A stretch of 64,000 nucleotides of DNA from Dermanyssus gallinae (taxonomy: Eukaryota > Arthropoda > Arachnida > Mesostigmata > Dermanyssidae), in assembly GCA_003439945.1 (NCBI GenBank), contig QVRM01002482.1, forward strand, positions 1 to 64,000, read 5' to 3'. Positions 33,361 to 46,730 of the stretch are shown in pieces (the first letter of the stretch is position 1; every line of letters starts with the position of its first letter). The translations under genes and the position numbers were made by a program. Under the pieces are notes generated by a model. It saw only the letters and a list, made by a program, of their open reading frames with translations, had not been told where the DNA came from and ran no database searches.

Positions 33361-36300
33361 AGTTGTCCATGTTATTTGTCAATGTTATTTAGTTGCCCAT
33401 GTTATTTTCCAATGTTAGTCGTTGATATGTGCTACTTTCATACATGTTGTTTGGTACTGTAGATTGCATGTACGTATGTATGCCAAGCTGCGGAGCACAT
33501 CGGTTTGTTTTACACTAAGGTATGTAAACACTACTCCTTAGTCAGTTAAGATGTAAATCATACGACTTCACACACACAAATACAGGCATTACACGTGCTA
33601 TAAGTTGTATGTACTACTGTGTTCAAAAAAGCACGAAAACAACACTTGCCTAGGGAGTTTGAGTGCTGTTTAACAATAAATGAGGTGTCAAGAACATCTT
33701 ATCGCTTATGTATCCTGTCCGTAGTAAAATAACATACATAATTGTAAATATTAGAGAAGGAGTATAAGGCGTTTCTGTCTTACTGGAAACTGCTTCCAGC
33801 GGCTGATTACCTCAAAGACCCTGCAACTCCTAGCATTACTACCCATGAATCATAAATTTCGTCCCGACAACGCTATCTAGTAACTTTGTTCTTGCCTTCG
33901 GCACCAACTAATAGCCAAAACCATACTAAAAGCCATTATAATAAACGGGTATATTTTTAACTATCATTACAATTTTTCGCCATTTTCATTATGTCTTACG
34001 CATGAGTAGCATAGCAGTATCTATAGACTACAACATACTGTAGTTAAAAATATATATAGATATATCTATATATAACAAGACGACTAAAAATATAAAGTTT
34101 AGGCCGGCCGTTGAGTTAAGCGCTAAACAGATATTTCAGTAGTATTTAGAGCATTCATGCTAAATTAATTGTCATTCATGTCATAAACGCTCTGTTTTAT
34201 GGCATTCGTTTTTGCCTAAGTACTGGCCAAACTGGGACAAGGGTTAGCCAAAAAGCTTAAATGATTACAGCTAAATGCATACCCACCGCTATGTTATAAC
34301 TATATATTTTAAAATAAAAAGTTATATAAAAAAACTATACAAGGTTTTTGTTGTACACTACTTCGATGTATAAAGTTAATGAAACCACTGAGAAACTACG
34401 CGCAGACACGCATACAAAATTACAAAAAAACTATATACTCTATAGGTAGCAGTTGTCTCCTTATGATTGTTGTTCCAACAATCAGAACGATCAATAAATC
34501 CGTATAAGTAGATGTCGTTAAACAAATGTAGAGATAATTTATTAACAGACACAAATATGCCACTATTAAATGGGGCGAAATGCTAATATGTATAAAGCGA
34601 ATATTTATAACTCCAGGTTAGAGGGATTGGAATTGTATCAAGGCAAAGAGTAACTTCATCCTACTACTACGAGTGGTGCGAGCTTTTACTATATCTCTGG
34701 ATATTTTCGAGGAAAGGCTGTCGACAGAAACTATATTTTCAGTGAATAGGAACAGGCTTGTTGTTCCCGTGTAGACGTTGGAAATCTACCAGCGCCGTAG
34801 CCGTCGGCAACCGTGACTCGTCAGTGAAATTAAGTGAACGTTCCTATACTATGAAAGTTCCCGTATCGATAGGGCAAACGACTGAGAGTACAGATACCCA
34901 TAACTCGAAAAGAGGGTATTCCATACTCTCAGTGAACTCGAAATCACAATGTTTCTTGCACTCTAGTATAAACGCTACCATAAATGGTCAGCATTATTTG
35001 CTTAGAAATTCTTCATAGCATAAAAACACGCCATCTTCAATGCAGTAATATTATTCTTCTTAAACGCTTACCTCGTATGCAGCGTCTGCTGGAAGGCCCC
35101 ATTCAGTAAACCTCACCTGAAGTCGAACGCATAATGAACGGTGTCTAAATAGACACATGCTTGACCGACAGGTGACCTTTGTGTGGAATTCTGCCTCTGC
35201 AACAGCTGCGTACGAGAGCACATTGAATAATAAGGCAAATCGGCGAAGCCCTATGGTCCTGACAATGGTGTGATTATATGGTGCACACGCGACCTCTACA
35301 AAAAACGTCTTTAATTCCAGATCTCCCAGACAACACAAAGCTATGTAAAAACTGCCTGCTATCTTCAGCAAAGCAGGTTAGGAGGTTCGTGCCGATCGTG
35401 ACCGTGCGAACCGTGTCAAACCCCTGAACAGCGTCGGTAGGGGTGGGGTCTGACAGTGATATGCTTGATCGACTCGAGCCGGGGGCCTGGGCGCCTGACC
35501 ATATTCCTAGAAAAACATGTATTTGGGAATGGGAAGAGCCGCAGACGTTATCTGCTGAGGTTACTTGCGCCCCCCTGTGAGGTCAGGTGACGCCATGAGT
35601 GTCGACGGGCCGGAGATTGTCGGAAGCACAAGACTCAGGCTACCACAGCACACATACGTACAACCATACCGTGTATATCGTACCACAGCACGTTTCTGTT
35701 ACGGGTGACACACTATTTGCCATGCAAATTTTATGCCGTCGTCCCTGGCCTCAAGATAAGATCCACGGTGCAGTCTGCAGCGAAGCAGTCGTAGTTCTTA
35801 ACTGACTTTGCTATTTTTGTTAACTACTACTACTACTACTACTACGCAGTAGCAGCAGCAGCTGTGCCTCGTACAACAACCTCAATCGCTAACCGACAAC
35901 GACGAGTAGTTGGCGATGTCGCTAAGCCAAGAGCCTATGTCAGTATGCATGAGCTCTGAGTGAGAGGGGGGGGGTATCTCTGCCGGAGACAGTGGCCTTA
36001 ATCCACGTACTCCTGGTGGGTGATTAACGCGCGCGCACACACACACACACACTGCGTGTTTGAGTTTTACAATTGCTCGCAGAATAAATCAACAGAACTG
36101 TGTTCATCAGGAAGGAAGAAAATAAGACAAGAAACTGCCAGCAGAACCAAAAATAGAAGCAGCAGCAGCAACAACAAAACCAGTATTGGCTGGAAGTAGT
36201 TTGGCGGTCAGCTGGACACATGAGTGCAGTGTCCGAGCGAAGCCGAAGCGAACCGCCGAACATCCGTCTACGAAGTCGATCTGTGATCTCATCTAATCGC

Positions 36301-36650
36301 ATTTTTCCTATATACGACCTTCCAAGCTATTTTGGTCAAATTACGGTTAATGGGTCTCGTCCCTCTCTTGTTGACTTCTTTGTAGAGCTTCTGTTGCTGT
36401 GTTCGAAAATGTTGCATTTGTTTGTCTTGTTTGACAAATCAGCATATAATGTGTTTTACACAACCTTATGACTACATGAAAAAACCAAGCACAGAACCCA
36501 AATATGCTCTACCAAAATGTGTCATATTTTATCTAATACGTAACATGCAATTTTTTGACATGTTTGAACACATGTCCCGACATTTGAGATCGAGTCTAAG
36601 ATCGATCCGCACACAAAAAGCCAGGAAAATATTGTGCGCTAGTTACACAG

Positions 36651-36840
36651 ACCGTTGAGCCCGGTGGCGTGGTGCATTTGCCTGCGCCTCGAGACCAGAG
36701 AAAACACATATATACGCGGGTTCAAGCGCCACTGTCACACATTTGTATTTATGGGGGTCCGTCTATGAGGCAATGCAAAAAGCAGTCCCGTAGGCGTTAA
36801 ATCTTAGCTGGGAGTCAGCCCAAAAAGTATTTTTCTTTTT
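36651..36840 (+). mobile_element. SINE-1 copy B
   Basis: This is the second SINE-1 copy, alignable with 7959-8148 along its whole length. The head GAGCCCGGTGGCGTGGTGC is better preserved as a box A. Box B is decayed to GGTTCAAGCGC (36719-36729). The body 'tttgtatttatgggggtcc' and 'cagcccaaaaagtat' are shared. The tail is T-rich rather than TA. Flanking 10-bp repeats agttacacag (36641-36650) and agctacacag (36841-36850) differ by one base and are the target duplication. Confidence 0.88.
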
Positions 36841-36850
36841 AGCTACACAG

Positions 36851-38100
36851 AACACGCCAACCACCAGCTACTACTAGTTTGGGATGCACTGCATCAATTA
36901 CTACGACTACTAATCTAGTCGCCGGAACAATTTCCTGGGATCTGAGGGCGAAAGAGCGCCGCCTATTTAAATAGCCACAATCGGGAAGGCTCCTAACCCC
37001 CCCGTGTGTTCTCAATGCATTGCGTCGATTGACTCGCACTCACCCGCCAGGATTCTAATACGCGTGGTGTGTTAAAAACATTACCGAGTTTTAGCTTTAG
37101 ACAAGAGAAGTAGTCTGATCAATAGGGAATAGCGAGGGAAGAGAAAGAACAGAGCTTGTTGTCTTCGCAAACTGGATGGTTGGGGACCGCATATGGCTTG
37201 ACGATGCCCTAGACGGGCGTGTTTGTCCAGCGGCAACTCGAAACCCTCGATGACATAAGCGTGCGGGTGCAAACAATCCTATTCTGGCCGAGTCGCACAT
37301 TACGCTGGTCCGCCAGGTCATAAGTAATCCCAACGTCATCATATTCGGCTCGTATAACTGATATCCGGTTATGGGTGTTGGTTTATGGTGAGTCCTGCTC
37401 GGATGCCCAGCGTACACTTGGCGTCGATATAGGTCGTAGATCAGGCGTGACACATTTCGATTGTCCCCTAGCTCCTGAACCTCAACTTAGAATCCTAGTG
37501 TTTTCTAATTTTGAACACCTTTGCTGCTAAAGGCGCCTGGAGGTACTAGTAATAGTAGTAGTAGTAGTAGTACGTTTTGAAATACTTTGAGCTAAAAAAA
37601 CATACTGGTACAGAAGGACTTTAAACAAGGAGCTAAATAGGGTTCTCTAATAGAAGCCAGAGGAGCGAAACTGAGGAACGCGGCTGCCGTCAAGCTGGAC
37701 AGCTACTGCTTCCACAGGTAAGCTCCTATTATAGTTTTATATATACAACAACAAATAAGTTGCCATTATGGGACATTTTGCAAGACCAGTGCGATGTGTG
37801 TACCTTTCTCACCGTATGTTTATGTTTATTACTAATTATCCGGTGATAGCAGATTATTTAAGGCAACGCCTGTGGTGAATTACAACGTGGAAACGCCGCC
37901 TCCGTCTCGGGCATACTACTAAACGCAGGCGGTAGTAGTGCCCTTCTTACGAATCCGTTTTATCCGCCTGGCCTAGATGAAACAGATACGCGATAGTCAC
38001 TATACACACCTGCTAGGCATATCGTAACAAAATGGTCAGTACCTATTGTATGAAGTAAATAATGTGGTGTTTATAGATAAATATATACAGCTATCGACCC
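36851..38100. other. No gene recognised
   Basis: Chance open frames only. A short (TAG)n lies near 37545-37572. Confidence 0.5.
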
Positions 38101-38116
38101 CGCTGACAGGCACTAA

Positions 38117-38426
38117 AATTAAGAAAACATTTTCAAGGAGGTTGTTTTTAATTCTAGCTCATCCTCCGTTCCCTACGGACTTGGAACTCACCGTGAGGTA
38201 TATCTTCAATGCACCGAGGGCCGGACATGCTGAGGTATATAGGGTTTCTCCAACAGTCCTTGTGGCAACATGGCCGCCAACTCTCGGCGATACGGTTTAT
38301 CGTCTATTCTCAATGAACATCGCTCAAAGAAAATTTGATCAAAAACAGGAATCGAACCGGCAACACCCCGGCAGATGACAGTCATGACTAGCGCAATAGT
38401 CTTCTAGACCACGTCGCCACTCTCTA
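38117..38426 (-). mobile_element. SINE-2 copy 2 with perfect 16-bp TSD
   Basis: This 310-bp tRNA-headed SINE is read leftward. The head has GTGGTCTAGAAGAC. An exact pol III box B, GGTTCGATTCC, lies on the minus strand (forward 38348-38358). Perfect direct repeats cgctgacaggcactaa at 38101-38116 and 38427-38442 are the target-site duplication and define the ends. It aligns end to end with 11328-11640 and is the best preserved of the three copies. Confidence 0.92.
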
Positions 38427-38442
38427 CGCTGACAGGCACTAA

Positions 38443-39329
38443 TTTGCTTAGGCTCTAAATATATATGTATATAATTATTTGCTTAGGCTAAATGTAGTTC
38501 GCAAGCGAAGATGATTTACAGAGCAAAGGGCACAGGCATTTACCTCTTCCGCAAGTGTGAAAGCAGACAACCAAAGCCAGCCAGATTTAGCGCGGCGTAA
38601 CAAAGCCTGTACTCTACGTTTACGCCACCATAAGGGACCTAGTGAGTTATCTATTTGTGCAAGTGTAGAGTGTAGGTGAAAGCAGAATAGTAATGCAGGT
38701 AACCAAATACTTGTTTCTTCTTTTTCGTTCTCCTCGGCCTACTTCACTACTTGAACAAAATTAGATGACGCCGTTGTTGGATGCTAAGCGCAGTGACGAA
38801 TAATTAGAAAAGTATCCAGAGGATAATAACGAAGAACAACAATAACCATCAAAGTCGTCGTCATCGTTTTCATCATCATCATCATCACCTCCACTATAGT
38901 CTCTATGGCCATCATCGCCACCAGCAGCAGCAGCATCCCTAAGAGGCTTCTAGATGTCAAAATAGAGCTGTTGTTAAATTAGGCCCCGATTACAGATTGG
39001 CGCGGTTATTTTTGGTTTTCGGCTACAAATACCCACTCGTCACTCAAGCAGCAGCAAGCAAGCTCTCGAAGGGAAGCACCGCAATGGGGCTAGCAGAAAT
39101 AACTTGCCGCACACTCCATATTGTACTGGGGTGTTGTACGACGCGCAGCAAATGCAGCAAATTGTGCCGTAGCTGCTGCAATCTCCACCAGGCGGACGAC
39201 ACTTTGGGAAATCGCGCTTCAACAACATCAACACGCAATTGTGGATCGCTACGAGAATAATCGACATCTGGACATCTGAATAGAAAATAATCGAACGTGA
39301 TTCAAACTTACCTGTACGTACCTGCGTAC

Positions 39330-39372
<43 letters not shown>

Positions 39373-40829
39373 CATAACGCACCCATCGATGTAAGCTTGC
39401 AGTTGTACAAATACGGCCTTTCTTATTTATTCTGCGACAGGTGGCTTACCGGCTCATTGTCGATGTGTGAGCGCGTCTGTTGTTGGGTAATCACATATGC
39501 CTGGCACAGTAGGCTTTGCGACACATGCTGGCGAGGAAAATATAATGAACAGTTATGAACAGAACCTGCAATCCCTATGAGAAGGCTAAGCCTTTGCATA
39601 TCTGGCTTTTCGACGTTCATTTGTCATTCATCGTAGTTGTCTATCTAGATCCAAAACATACCCGTCGTAAAACGAAATATATATGCCTTTATATTTCGTA
39701 TATTATATTAAGATACACAAGTATGTAGAGAGAGGCGGGGGCTACGTAGATACACTGCACAATAGACCGCCGCTATAGCGCAGTATCAGTGAGCTGAAAT
39801 ATCGATATGCACCCTCCGAGCGAGCCTTGAAGTCATGGTTGGCTTCGGTAACGTTTCTACAGGCGAGTGGTGTCGCTGGTAGTAAGTAGACTTCTGACAG
39901 ACGTTCGCCTGGTTAAGTTCGCCTTCTAGGTCCAAATTCTCGCGTTCGGCAGAGGAGAGGCTAAAAGCAAAATTGTGTAAAGGCCTACGTCGTCGGCCGC
40001 CGAATTAATGTGAAATGGAGTGGCGTAATATGTCAATCGTCAGAATACTTTAGGTAGGCTCACGATGAAGTCCAGTTCGCCGCACGATATGCGAGGAAAG
40101 ATGATATCTCCCGCTGTTTTTTTTTTAGCAGTAGGATGTAAAATGTGCTACCGTCACATTACATTAGGCATACCGCGCGCAGTACGTAGGGACGCTGTGT
40201 AAAATTTTGCTTCGTAGGTGCCATGTTACCAACAGTAATTCACCGCTATATTAAAATGTTTACAATTTTCCTGAAATTACAGAACTATGCAAGATCTATT
40301 AGTTTGTTTAATACGACGATTGTTTTTAATATTATCTCTATTATATACGTAGGAGTGTATATTACGTATTATTTTTTTTGCAGTACGGACAACTTTATGT
40401 CAGCATTTGTTTATGAATTCATATTACAATCCTGTGTAAGTAAACGTGTTCACGTTGCGTAATATTCTCTTGGCTTAAACAAAATATTGTTTCACTGAGA
40501 ATATCTTTAGTTCTGTCGATTTTTTTCTCATTCGAAACGCGTCCTATTTAACGTCAGATCATGCCATCCACAGGCCATGGCTTAGCTAAATGGTCGCCTC
40601 AACCTCATGTGTCTTCTCAAGTAATACGTCGGCTGCACGGCTAGGAATCGAATTCCACGGTTATCACAGTTTGTGTCTTGATAATACCACCAATAAGTTA
40701 TATACAGTCTAAACGTTAACGCAGATGTGGATGTTTCAAGGCCAACTAGAAAAATAGACTTAAAGAAAAAAAAATCCGTAATGCAATTGCCCGTGTACGG
40801 TTTTATTCATGTTATGGCTAATTTTAATC
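38443..40829. other. No gene recognised
   Basis: Contains CAT/CAG-type trinucleotides near 38870-38935, (TA)n at 39331-39371 and a weak tRNA-like box B match (minus GGAATTCGATTCC) near 40645. No protein family was seen. Confidence 0.5.
39331..39371. repeat. (TA)n microsatellite
   Basis: About 41 bp of TA. Confidence 0.95.
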
Positions 40830-40975
40830 CACTCCGGCATTTACCTTGTTTAAATTGGAAACCATGTAAACCAATTTAAGAGTGGCCGGTCTGGGTCTCG
40901 AACCCAGACCCAGAGACGGCACATATGGACCGCTATCCTTGCTTAGACTTGTCGCTTGAGATGTTACGAAGATAA
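40830..40975 (-). mobile_element. Possible tRNA-derived SINE fragment
   Basis: The minus strand contains GGGTTCGAGACCC near 40888-40900, within one or two bases of box B. A box A-like TCTAAGCAAGGATAG lies about 40 nt upstream. Sequence after box B is AT-rich. No second copy or target duplication was found in the window. Confidence 0.4.
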
Positions 40976-41015
40976 TATAGTGTTCCTTAATGCAACACAA
41001 TCCCAATTGAGCTCT

Positions 41016-41017
<2 letters not shown>

Positions 41018-41095
<78 letters not shown>
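41018..41095. repeat. (TA)39 microsatellite
   Basis: The longest uninterrupted TA run in the window. Confidence 0.97.
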
Positions 41096-41097
<2 letters not shown>

Positions 41098-41477
41098 TAA
41101 TAGCCTATGTAGATTTAAATTTAATTTTTTTTAAATTTAACTAACGTTTGGTTTATAAATAATACATAAGGTTGTAGATTTGGACATGACTTCTAATATA
41201 ATTTGTTTAAAGCCACTACATTATGACACTTTTGAAGATGGTCTATGGTACAGTCAATCTTCAAAAAGTTTGCACTCACACGTTGTGCTAACTTTGCGAA
41301 AGTTTTTGTGTAAGCAGATCATTATGCAAAAAAAAAAACAAGAATGGCCAGCCTAGTAACAAAATACCGATTCTAGTTAGCTCGCTCGCAAGCGCCTGGG
41401 GTGAGTCTAGATGATGACAAGACTTATACTATTTTAACAATCCGACAATCGCAATTTAAACAGTCGTAATAAGTTAA

Positions 41478-41680
41478 CATTTTTTTTATAGCACGATAGC
41501 GTCTGCTTGCAACCGTGTCGTGCCCTAGCCACTGAACGTGTATGGTCGTTCTCCGGCGGAGGAATGTTGTAAATTCAGGACAACGTATATCGAGGTCTAA
41601 GGGAAACAACCAGCGTGGCCGGGATTCGAACTTGCGATAGCTGGTCCTTCGTTTATGGCTACCATGGAAACGCCCGTTTC
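41478..41680 (-). mobile_element. Possible SINE with A tail
   Basis: The minus strand has a strong box B, GTTCGAATCCCGG, near 41622-41634 and a weak box A-like TGGTAGCCATAAACG upstream. It ends to the left in an A8 run (forward tttttttt near 41480), as in an A-tailed SINE. There is only one copy here and no clear target duplication. Confidence 0.45.
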
Positions 41681-41681
41681 G

Positions 41682-41715
<34 letters not shown>
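41681..41715. repeat. (TA)n microsatellite
   Basis: About 35 bp of TA, directly upstream of the putative SINE head. Confidence 0.95.
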
Positions 41716-41719
<4 letters not shown>

Positions 41720-42807
41720 GTGTAATTAATCAATTTTCTTTACAAATAAATGATTGCTGTTTGGTTGCTCCTGGATGATAGCAGATGAAACCAAACATGT
41801 CGGAGAAGACAGACAGACAGACAGGCAGGTGTGTGGCGGCGATGGTCGGAGCCGTGGCAGGAAGAGAAGTGGAACAAGGAAGAAGCCCACGGCAGCTACA
41901 CCAGGGCAAACTCCGCTCCACTCAAACATTGCCCAGACCTTCCCCAAGGTCTCGTTAACGAGCTCGGTTGGGGTAGCCGCAGAAGGGCCTATGAGGTGAG
42001 AGGTATCCGACGACAGTGGCGGTCGCGGCTGGTTCCGGCGAGAACTCGAGGGAGGAACATTCATGCGGCGCACGAGCGGCGCCGTGCCTATGCAGTATTG
42101 TTCGTCTGGTCCAATAATGACTTTGCGTGTCGTCCCGTGTCTCGTTTTTACCCTATTCTCCTTTCTCTTTCTTTCTTTCGCTCTTTCCTTCCCTGTGTTT
42201 TTCCTTGAATTTAGCTGTTTTTCCCGTGGCGGTCTCTGCCCTTCTCTTTTTTGTGCTTTTTTTTCTCTAGCTCTTCTTATTCCAGTTTTAAGCTGAGTGG
42301 ACGACCGACCCCCCGCCTGCTGCCCAAGAGAACAAGAATCACCCTTATGTATTGACGCAAAAATCGATCCAGATTCGTCTGATTTTCGCCCCACAAACCA
42401 GCCCTCCTCTATCTGCGTGCATATTGACGATGGAAGGGCGCAGCCGTGCGCATGAGTCTAGGCAAGACGCTAAATAACCGTAGATGTTTTGCCCATATTG
42501 CGACCTATTTACAGAAAGCGCGGCACCTGAGAAGGCTAGCCAGATGTGTGAATCTGTGCGAAATTGACGAGCGGCAACAGGTAAGCATGCGTACCCGATT
42601 ATATTTGTCATATGTCCTCAAGACGCCCGTTTAAAAGACAGCATTGTTACGACACATATGTGTCATAAGCTAATTCATATACGTAACGGATATAGCCATT
42701 GCTTACGGTTATCTTTTTATGGTTACTATTGCTATACATAACCTCACCGGCGTAGTGTTGGAAATATATCGAAGCCGGAGACGTGGCCGCACCGTTAATG
42801 CGATGGT

Positions 42808-42843
42808 CCAGCCCGGAAAACGTACGTTGATTTTCCGGGCTGG
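42808..42843. repeat. 13-bp perfect hairpin
   Basis: ccagcccggaaaa (42808-42820) pairs exactly with 42831-42843 across a 10-nt loop that itself contains cgtacg. Confidence 0.9.
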
Positions 42844-43368
42844 TTCCGGTACGTTGGTTTTTCATACGTATTAATTAATTGCAGGGAGAAAAATTGCCAT
42901 ATGATTTCAGCTGTGTTCGGATAATTCGGACGAGCAGCGAGAGCATCAAAATGTGCTTGCTTAAGTTAGACGAGCGATCAAATTATGCACGCTACGCTGT
43001 GCACGCCAAGCGGTGATAGATAAGCAAAGCACAGACAAATTATATATATATATATAGTTCATCAGTTATCCACACTTGTTCTCACCGCTTGCATTCGAGG
43101 CATTGGGGGGGCCTGGGTCGCTCACGACGAAACTGCTCAAGGATGTCGGGAAAAGATTGGCGCTCGCTACATGAGACAAGAGGGCGGGCGAGTATTTACT
43201 GCAACGTCTGTCATTAGATGTTCAGAGGTGGAATGCCGCTTCGGTGAGAGGTACCATGGCTAGGTGGACCAGCCCAAGCCTGGACCTAGTGCCTTGAGTT
43301 ATGCCCCAGCGGGCTGTGCACACGTTCTTACATCACAAATGTATATTTTGCTACACTTAAATAAATGA

Positions 43369-43410
<42 letters not shown>
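43369..43410. repeat. (TA)n microsatellite
   Basis: About 40 bp of TA. Confidence 0.95.
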
Positions 43411-45565
43411 GTATGCATGCAACTATATGCCTATATATACACGCATGTGCATGTAACTATATACACATACACACGTGCACAAGGTGTCGAGACGTAGTTC
43501 CTTACGGCGTACACTTGCACAGAATAGAGTAGTCAATTTGAAGCCTCGTTGCATCGATACAGCATTGCGTGTGTACAAACCGACGTGTTTACCTGTTCTT
43601 GTGCTATGAAACCGAACTACGTGATCAAACCTTTTGAAAATATCATTAGGTCTTAAGTCTCCACGGGTATTGTTTGGCAGAATGATTTTGACAAAGGCTA
43701 GCTTTTTGTGGTAGCGTCGTTGTCGCCGCTGTGACAGTTGTGGCATGACTGTAACACACTTTCACAACACAACAGTGGCTGCGATTGCGCGAATCTCTTT
43801 TAATAATTTGCCAGGCATTATCTCAGCAAAACAGGCGTAACCCACAAGGCGGCAGCAGGAGAAGGAAACCGTTTTGCAATGCATGTAAACCTGCTACTTT
43901 GTTAAGCGCTAATCACAGACGTACGTTATTGCTAACGGTTGTATGTACCCGTGTATTGTGCATGCTTGCGTACCGATTTGAGATGAGACGCAGTTAGCCC
44001 AACCTAGATAATTGTTTAGCTGCGAGTAGAGCCTTTAGCGATTTGCTGCGTTTGGTCAGTTCTCTTTTCTGCAAAACCTAGTATATATGTGTAGTATATA
44101 AAACCGTGTAGAATTTACACTATAAACTAACACAATCATGTAAGAAAATGTCTTATTAATAGGTCTTTATGGTTATTCTAGCAATCCTGTCAGGTATGCA
44201 TTTTGTTGTGCTTTTTGCTACAGCGGTGATGCCTACTGACATACCCTACGAATAGCGACGATGAAACAAGTGACATTTAGCACCGGCGTAGTTTTGATAA
44301 CACTGAAACCATTGACTAGAATTCTTTTGGTCTTTGCAAAAAATAGAACTTGCAAGGCCTTTAATAATGTGTTGAATATAAATATCGATCTTGATGTGTT
44401 CACAGATCATAAGTTTCAATACTTGAGGCGGTCCAGTTTGCCTGTAAGCTCACATTGACTTGTGATTTCTTGTCATTGGATTTATCAATGGCCAATACGA
44501 GCCGTTATGTTAGTCGGATTTTGCCAATATGAGCGCCTATTTGTTAGCCAAAGACTTTTATGGACCACGGGGAGTGGGGGAATTGGCAGAGCCCCCAATT
44601 AGCAAAGGCACTTCAGGATGAGGTTGAGGAACTCGGCTCATCCATCTGGTGTAGATGAGATACAAAAAAACGAAGATCGCGCGAATTGAATTAATTACGT
44701 TAGTGCCGTTGAACACACAGTCGACGACAGATCGCAAAAACACGATATCTCGAGTACCGTGTGACGTGTGATATCACTGTTACGGCAAACTGCGACTACA
44801 GCGAGACGCTGGCCAAGCAAAGCAGAGTTGCTCGGATTGGGATGGCGACAGCGGTGCGACGAGCCGAATTGTCGCGGGAGACATCGATCAGGAAAAAGCA
44901 GTTTTTTCTTGGGTAGAGGCAATCAGATCGGTAGGCTAGGATGAAGTTGGTGTTGCGGGCTTCGAACTCGAAGGAGAACGAAGAACTGGGGAGGAAAAGG
45001 AAAAGAACTGGGGGGAAAGAGCAGAAGGTCGGCGACGACCGATGATACACACACATACACCACGATCATATTCGCACGTAATGGACGTACTTGCTCCACC
45101 CACAACGGCTGGCCAGAAGCTATCTACAATTGCGCTCCGCTCAGATCATTCCCGTTGCCGGGCAGGCATATGCGCACACGTTGAAACGAGTTAATGTTAG
45201 TCACGTGAGCCAGACCATTCATTGCTTAACGTTCTGCTATTGCTCTATCTGCTAACCCCTCCCACAGCGATTGTCCTATCTGCTAACCCCTCCCACTAAA
45301 CCTGCTCCCGGTCGTATTGTCTAACAGTCGCGTCCTCGGCTTTCGCGTTTCTCGGCGGCCAAAGAAGTAATTCTCCCGTTACCTAAGCGCCAACCAACTG
45401 TAGCGGCGTGGCCGGTTGAAACGCAGTGACTACCGCTTGTCGGAAAATGGGCCTCTATTTCTCTATTTCCATTTTTCCTTTTCAACGGTATCTTTTTTAT
45501 GCTCCAATTTTCACCCCCCCCCCCCCCTAGTTCTTTCCTTCCCTCCCCCTGTTCTGTCTCCTTCT

Positions 45566-45593
45566 TTATATATATATATATATATATATATAT
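45566..45593. repeat. (TA)n microsatellite
   Basis: About 28 bp of TA. Confidence 0.95.
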
Positions 45594-46730
45594 CATTCTC
45601 CGTGTCTTCCTGGTTAGCTCTGCGTCCAAAGTTTCAGCTTCTATTCGTCTTAATTACCTCCATGAATCATTATGTTTTTCTTAAGTAGTCATGTCGTATC
45701 GATACGGGCGACAACTGTGCTTGTTAGCCGCAGGCACGTTTGTCGCAGTGCATAGACGCATTCCTGCTGTCTCAATTTTTATGTCTTTCCTACGACCACG
45801 TTATCGGCAAAAGTTCTGATAGATCGCAATTCGGATTAAAAAATAACCCTGCGTTAGGGTATACTCTACTATAGGTACAGATTCTAAACTAAATTACGGT
45901 CATAGTAGTTTCGGAGGCGAGTGAGTATTCACTCTAATGATCTGTCAAGCCCTACATTATAATATGTATTTTAATAAATAGCCGGGTGAGCTTTGTCATA
46001 ATAATGAGCATCTATTTGGAATTATGATTTTGTATTACAACGTTACACAATAGACTACGCTTCGAATACATTTAAGCGCAAACAAAATAAAACAAAGTAA
46101 AATTCTGCGTTACATCCCAGCATATACTCAAACATCTTTTTAAGAGGCTAGACCCACACCGGGACTGGTGAGTCCACTACTGCAAAAGGCATTAGCAAAC
46201 CTATGTCGATGCACTTATTGCCAGGTACTGTCGCCGCTAAGATTCTATAAACACTTAATTTATGATGTACACTGTGATCACAAACATAAGTATGTAATTT
46301 GTGGAGCAACATGAACATCGATACCACGTAGGTGTAGTCAGGCACCTACAATAAATTTACTTATCTACATTTGACGGTGCGCCAGTTGCGCGCTGAGCTG
46401 GAAATCATATCAAATTTATTCACTCAGGTTGAGTAGCGATAAAACCACTAGTACAGCACGTTAACAACTAACGGGACAGTGAATTATGACTGTCACCGGG
46501 TTACCTCCATATGTGTGGATTCATTATTATAATATATAACCTGCCTATTTATAGATACAATATTATTGATATACAATTCCGAGCATAAAATAAAATATAA
46601 TAAAATATAAAACCTACCAGGCCCCACACTAACCGGCCAATTCTTTTTTATTAATTAATTTTAAAGAATGCACAAGATGGCAGAATGCGGCATGGTATCT
46701 TTGACAAAATTTACCGCAGCAGCGGCATAA

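Larger units (their letters stand above)
31481..36640. other. No gene recognised; GC-rich island and TTG tract
   Basis: A GC-rich, CAG/CTG-rich island (about 31870-33060) carries long overlapping open frames on both strands. A TTG-rich tract spans 33110-33360. From 33480 to 36640 the sequence is AT-rich with chance frames only, plus CAG/CTA-type trinucleotides near 35825-35860 and 36160. Confidence 0.5.
41716..46730. other. No gene recognised
   Basis: The 222-codon minus frame at 41726-42394 is Lys/Arg-rich because of a TTTC-rich complement, and it matches no family. A hairpin lies at 42808-42843. (TA)n lies at 43369-43410 and 45566-45593. A 21-bp direct repeat lies at 45245-45265 and 45276-45296, and a C-run near 45515-45530. 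Confidence 0.5.

Noticed and set aside
41726..42394. 222-codon Lys/Arg-rich minus frame
   Set aside because: Driven by TTTC/CTTT-rich complement sequence, with no domain and weak start context.
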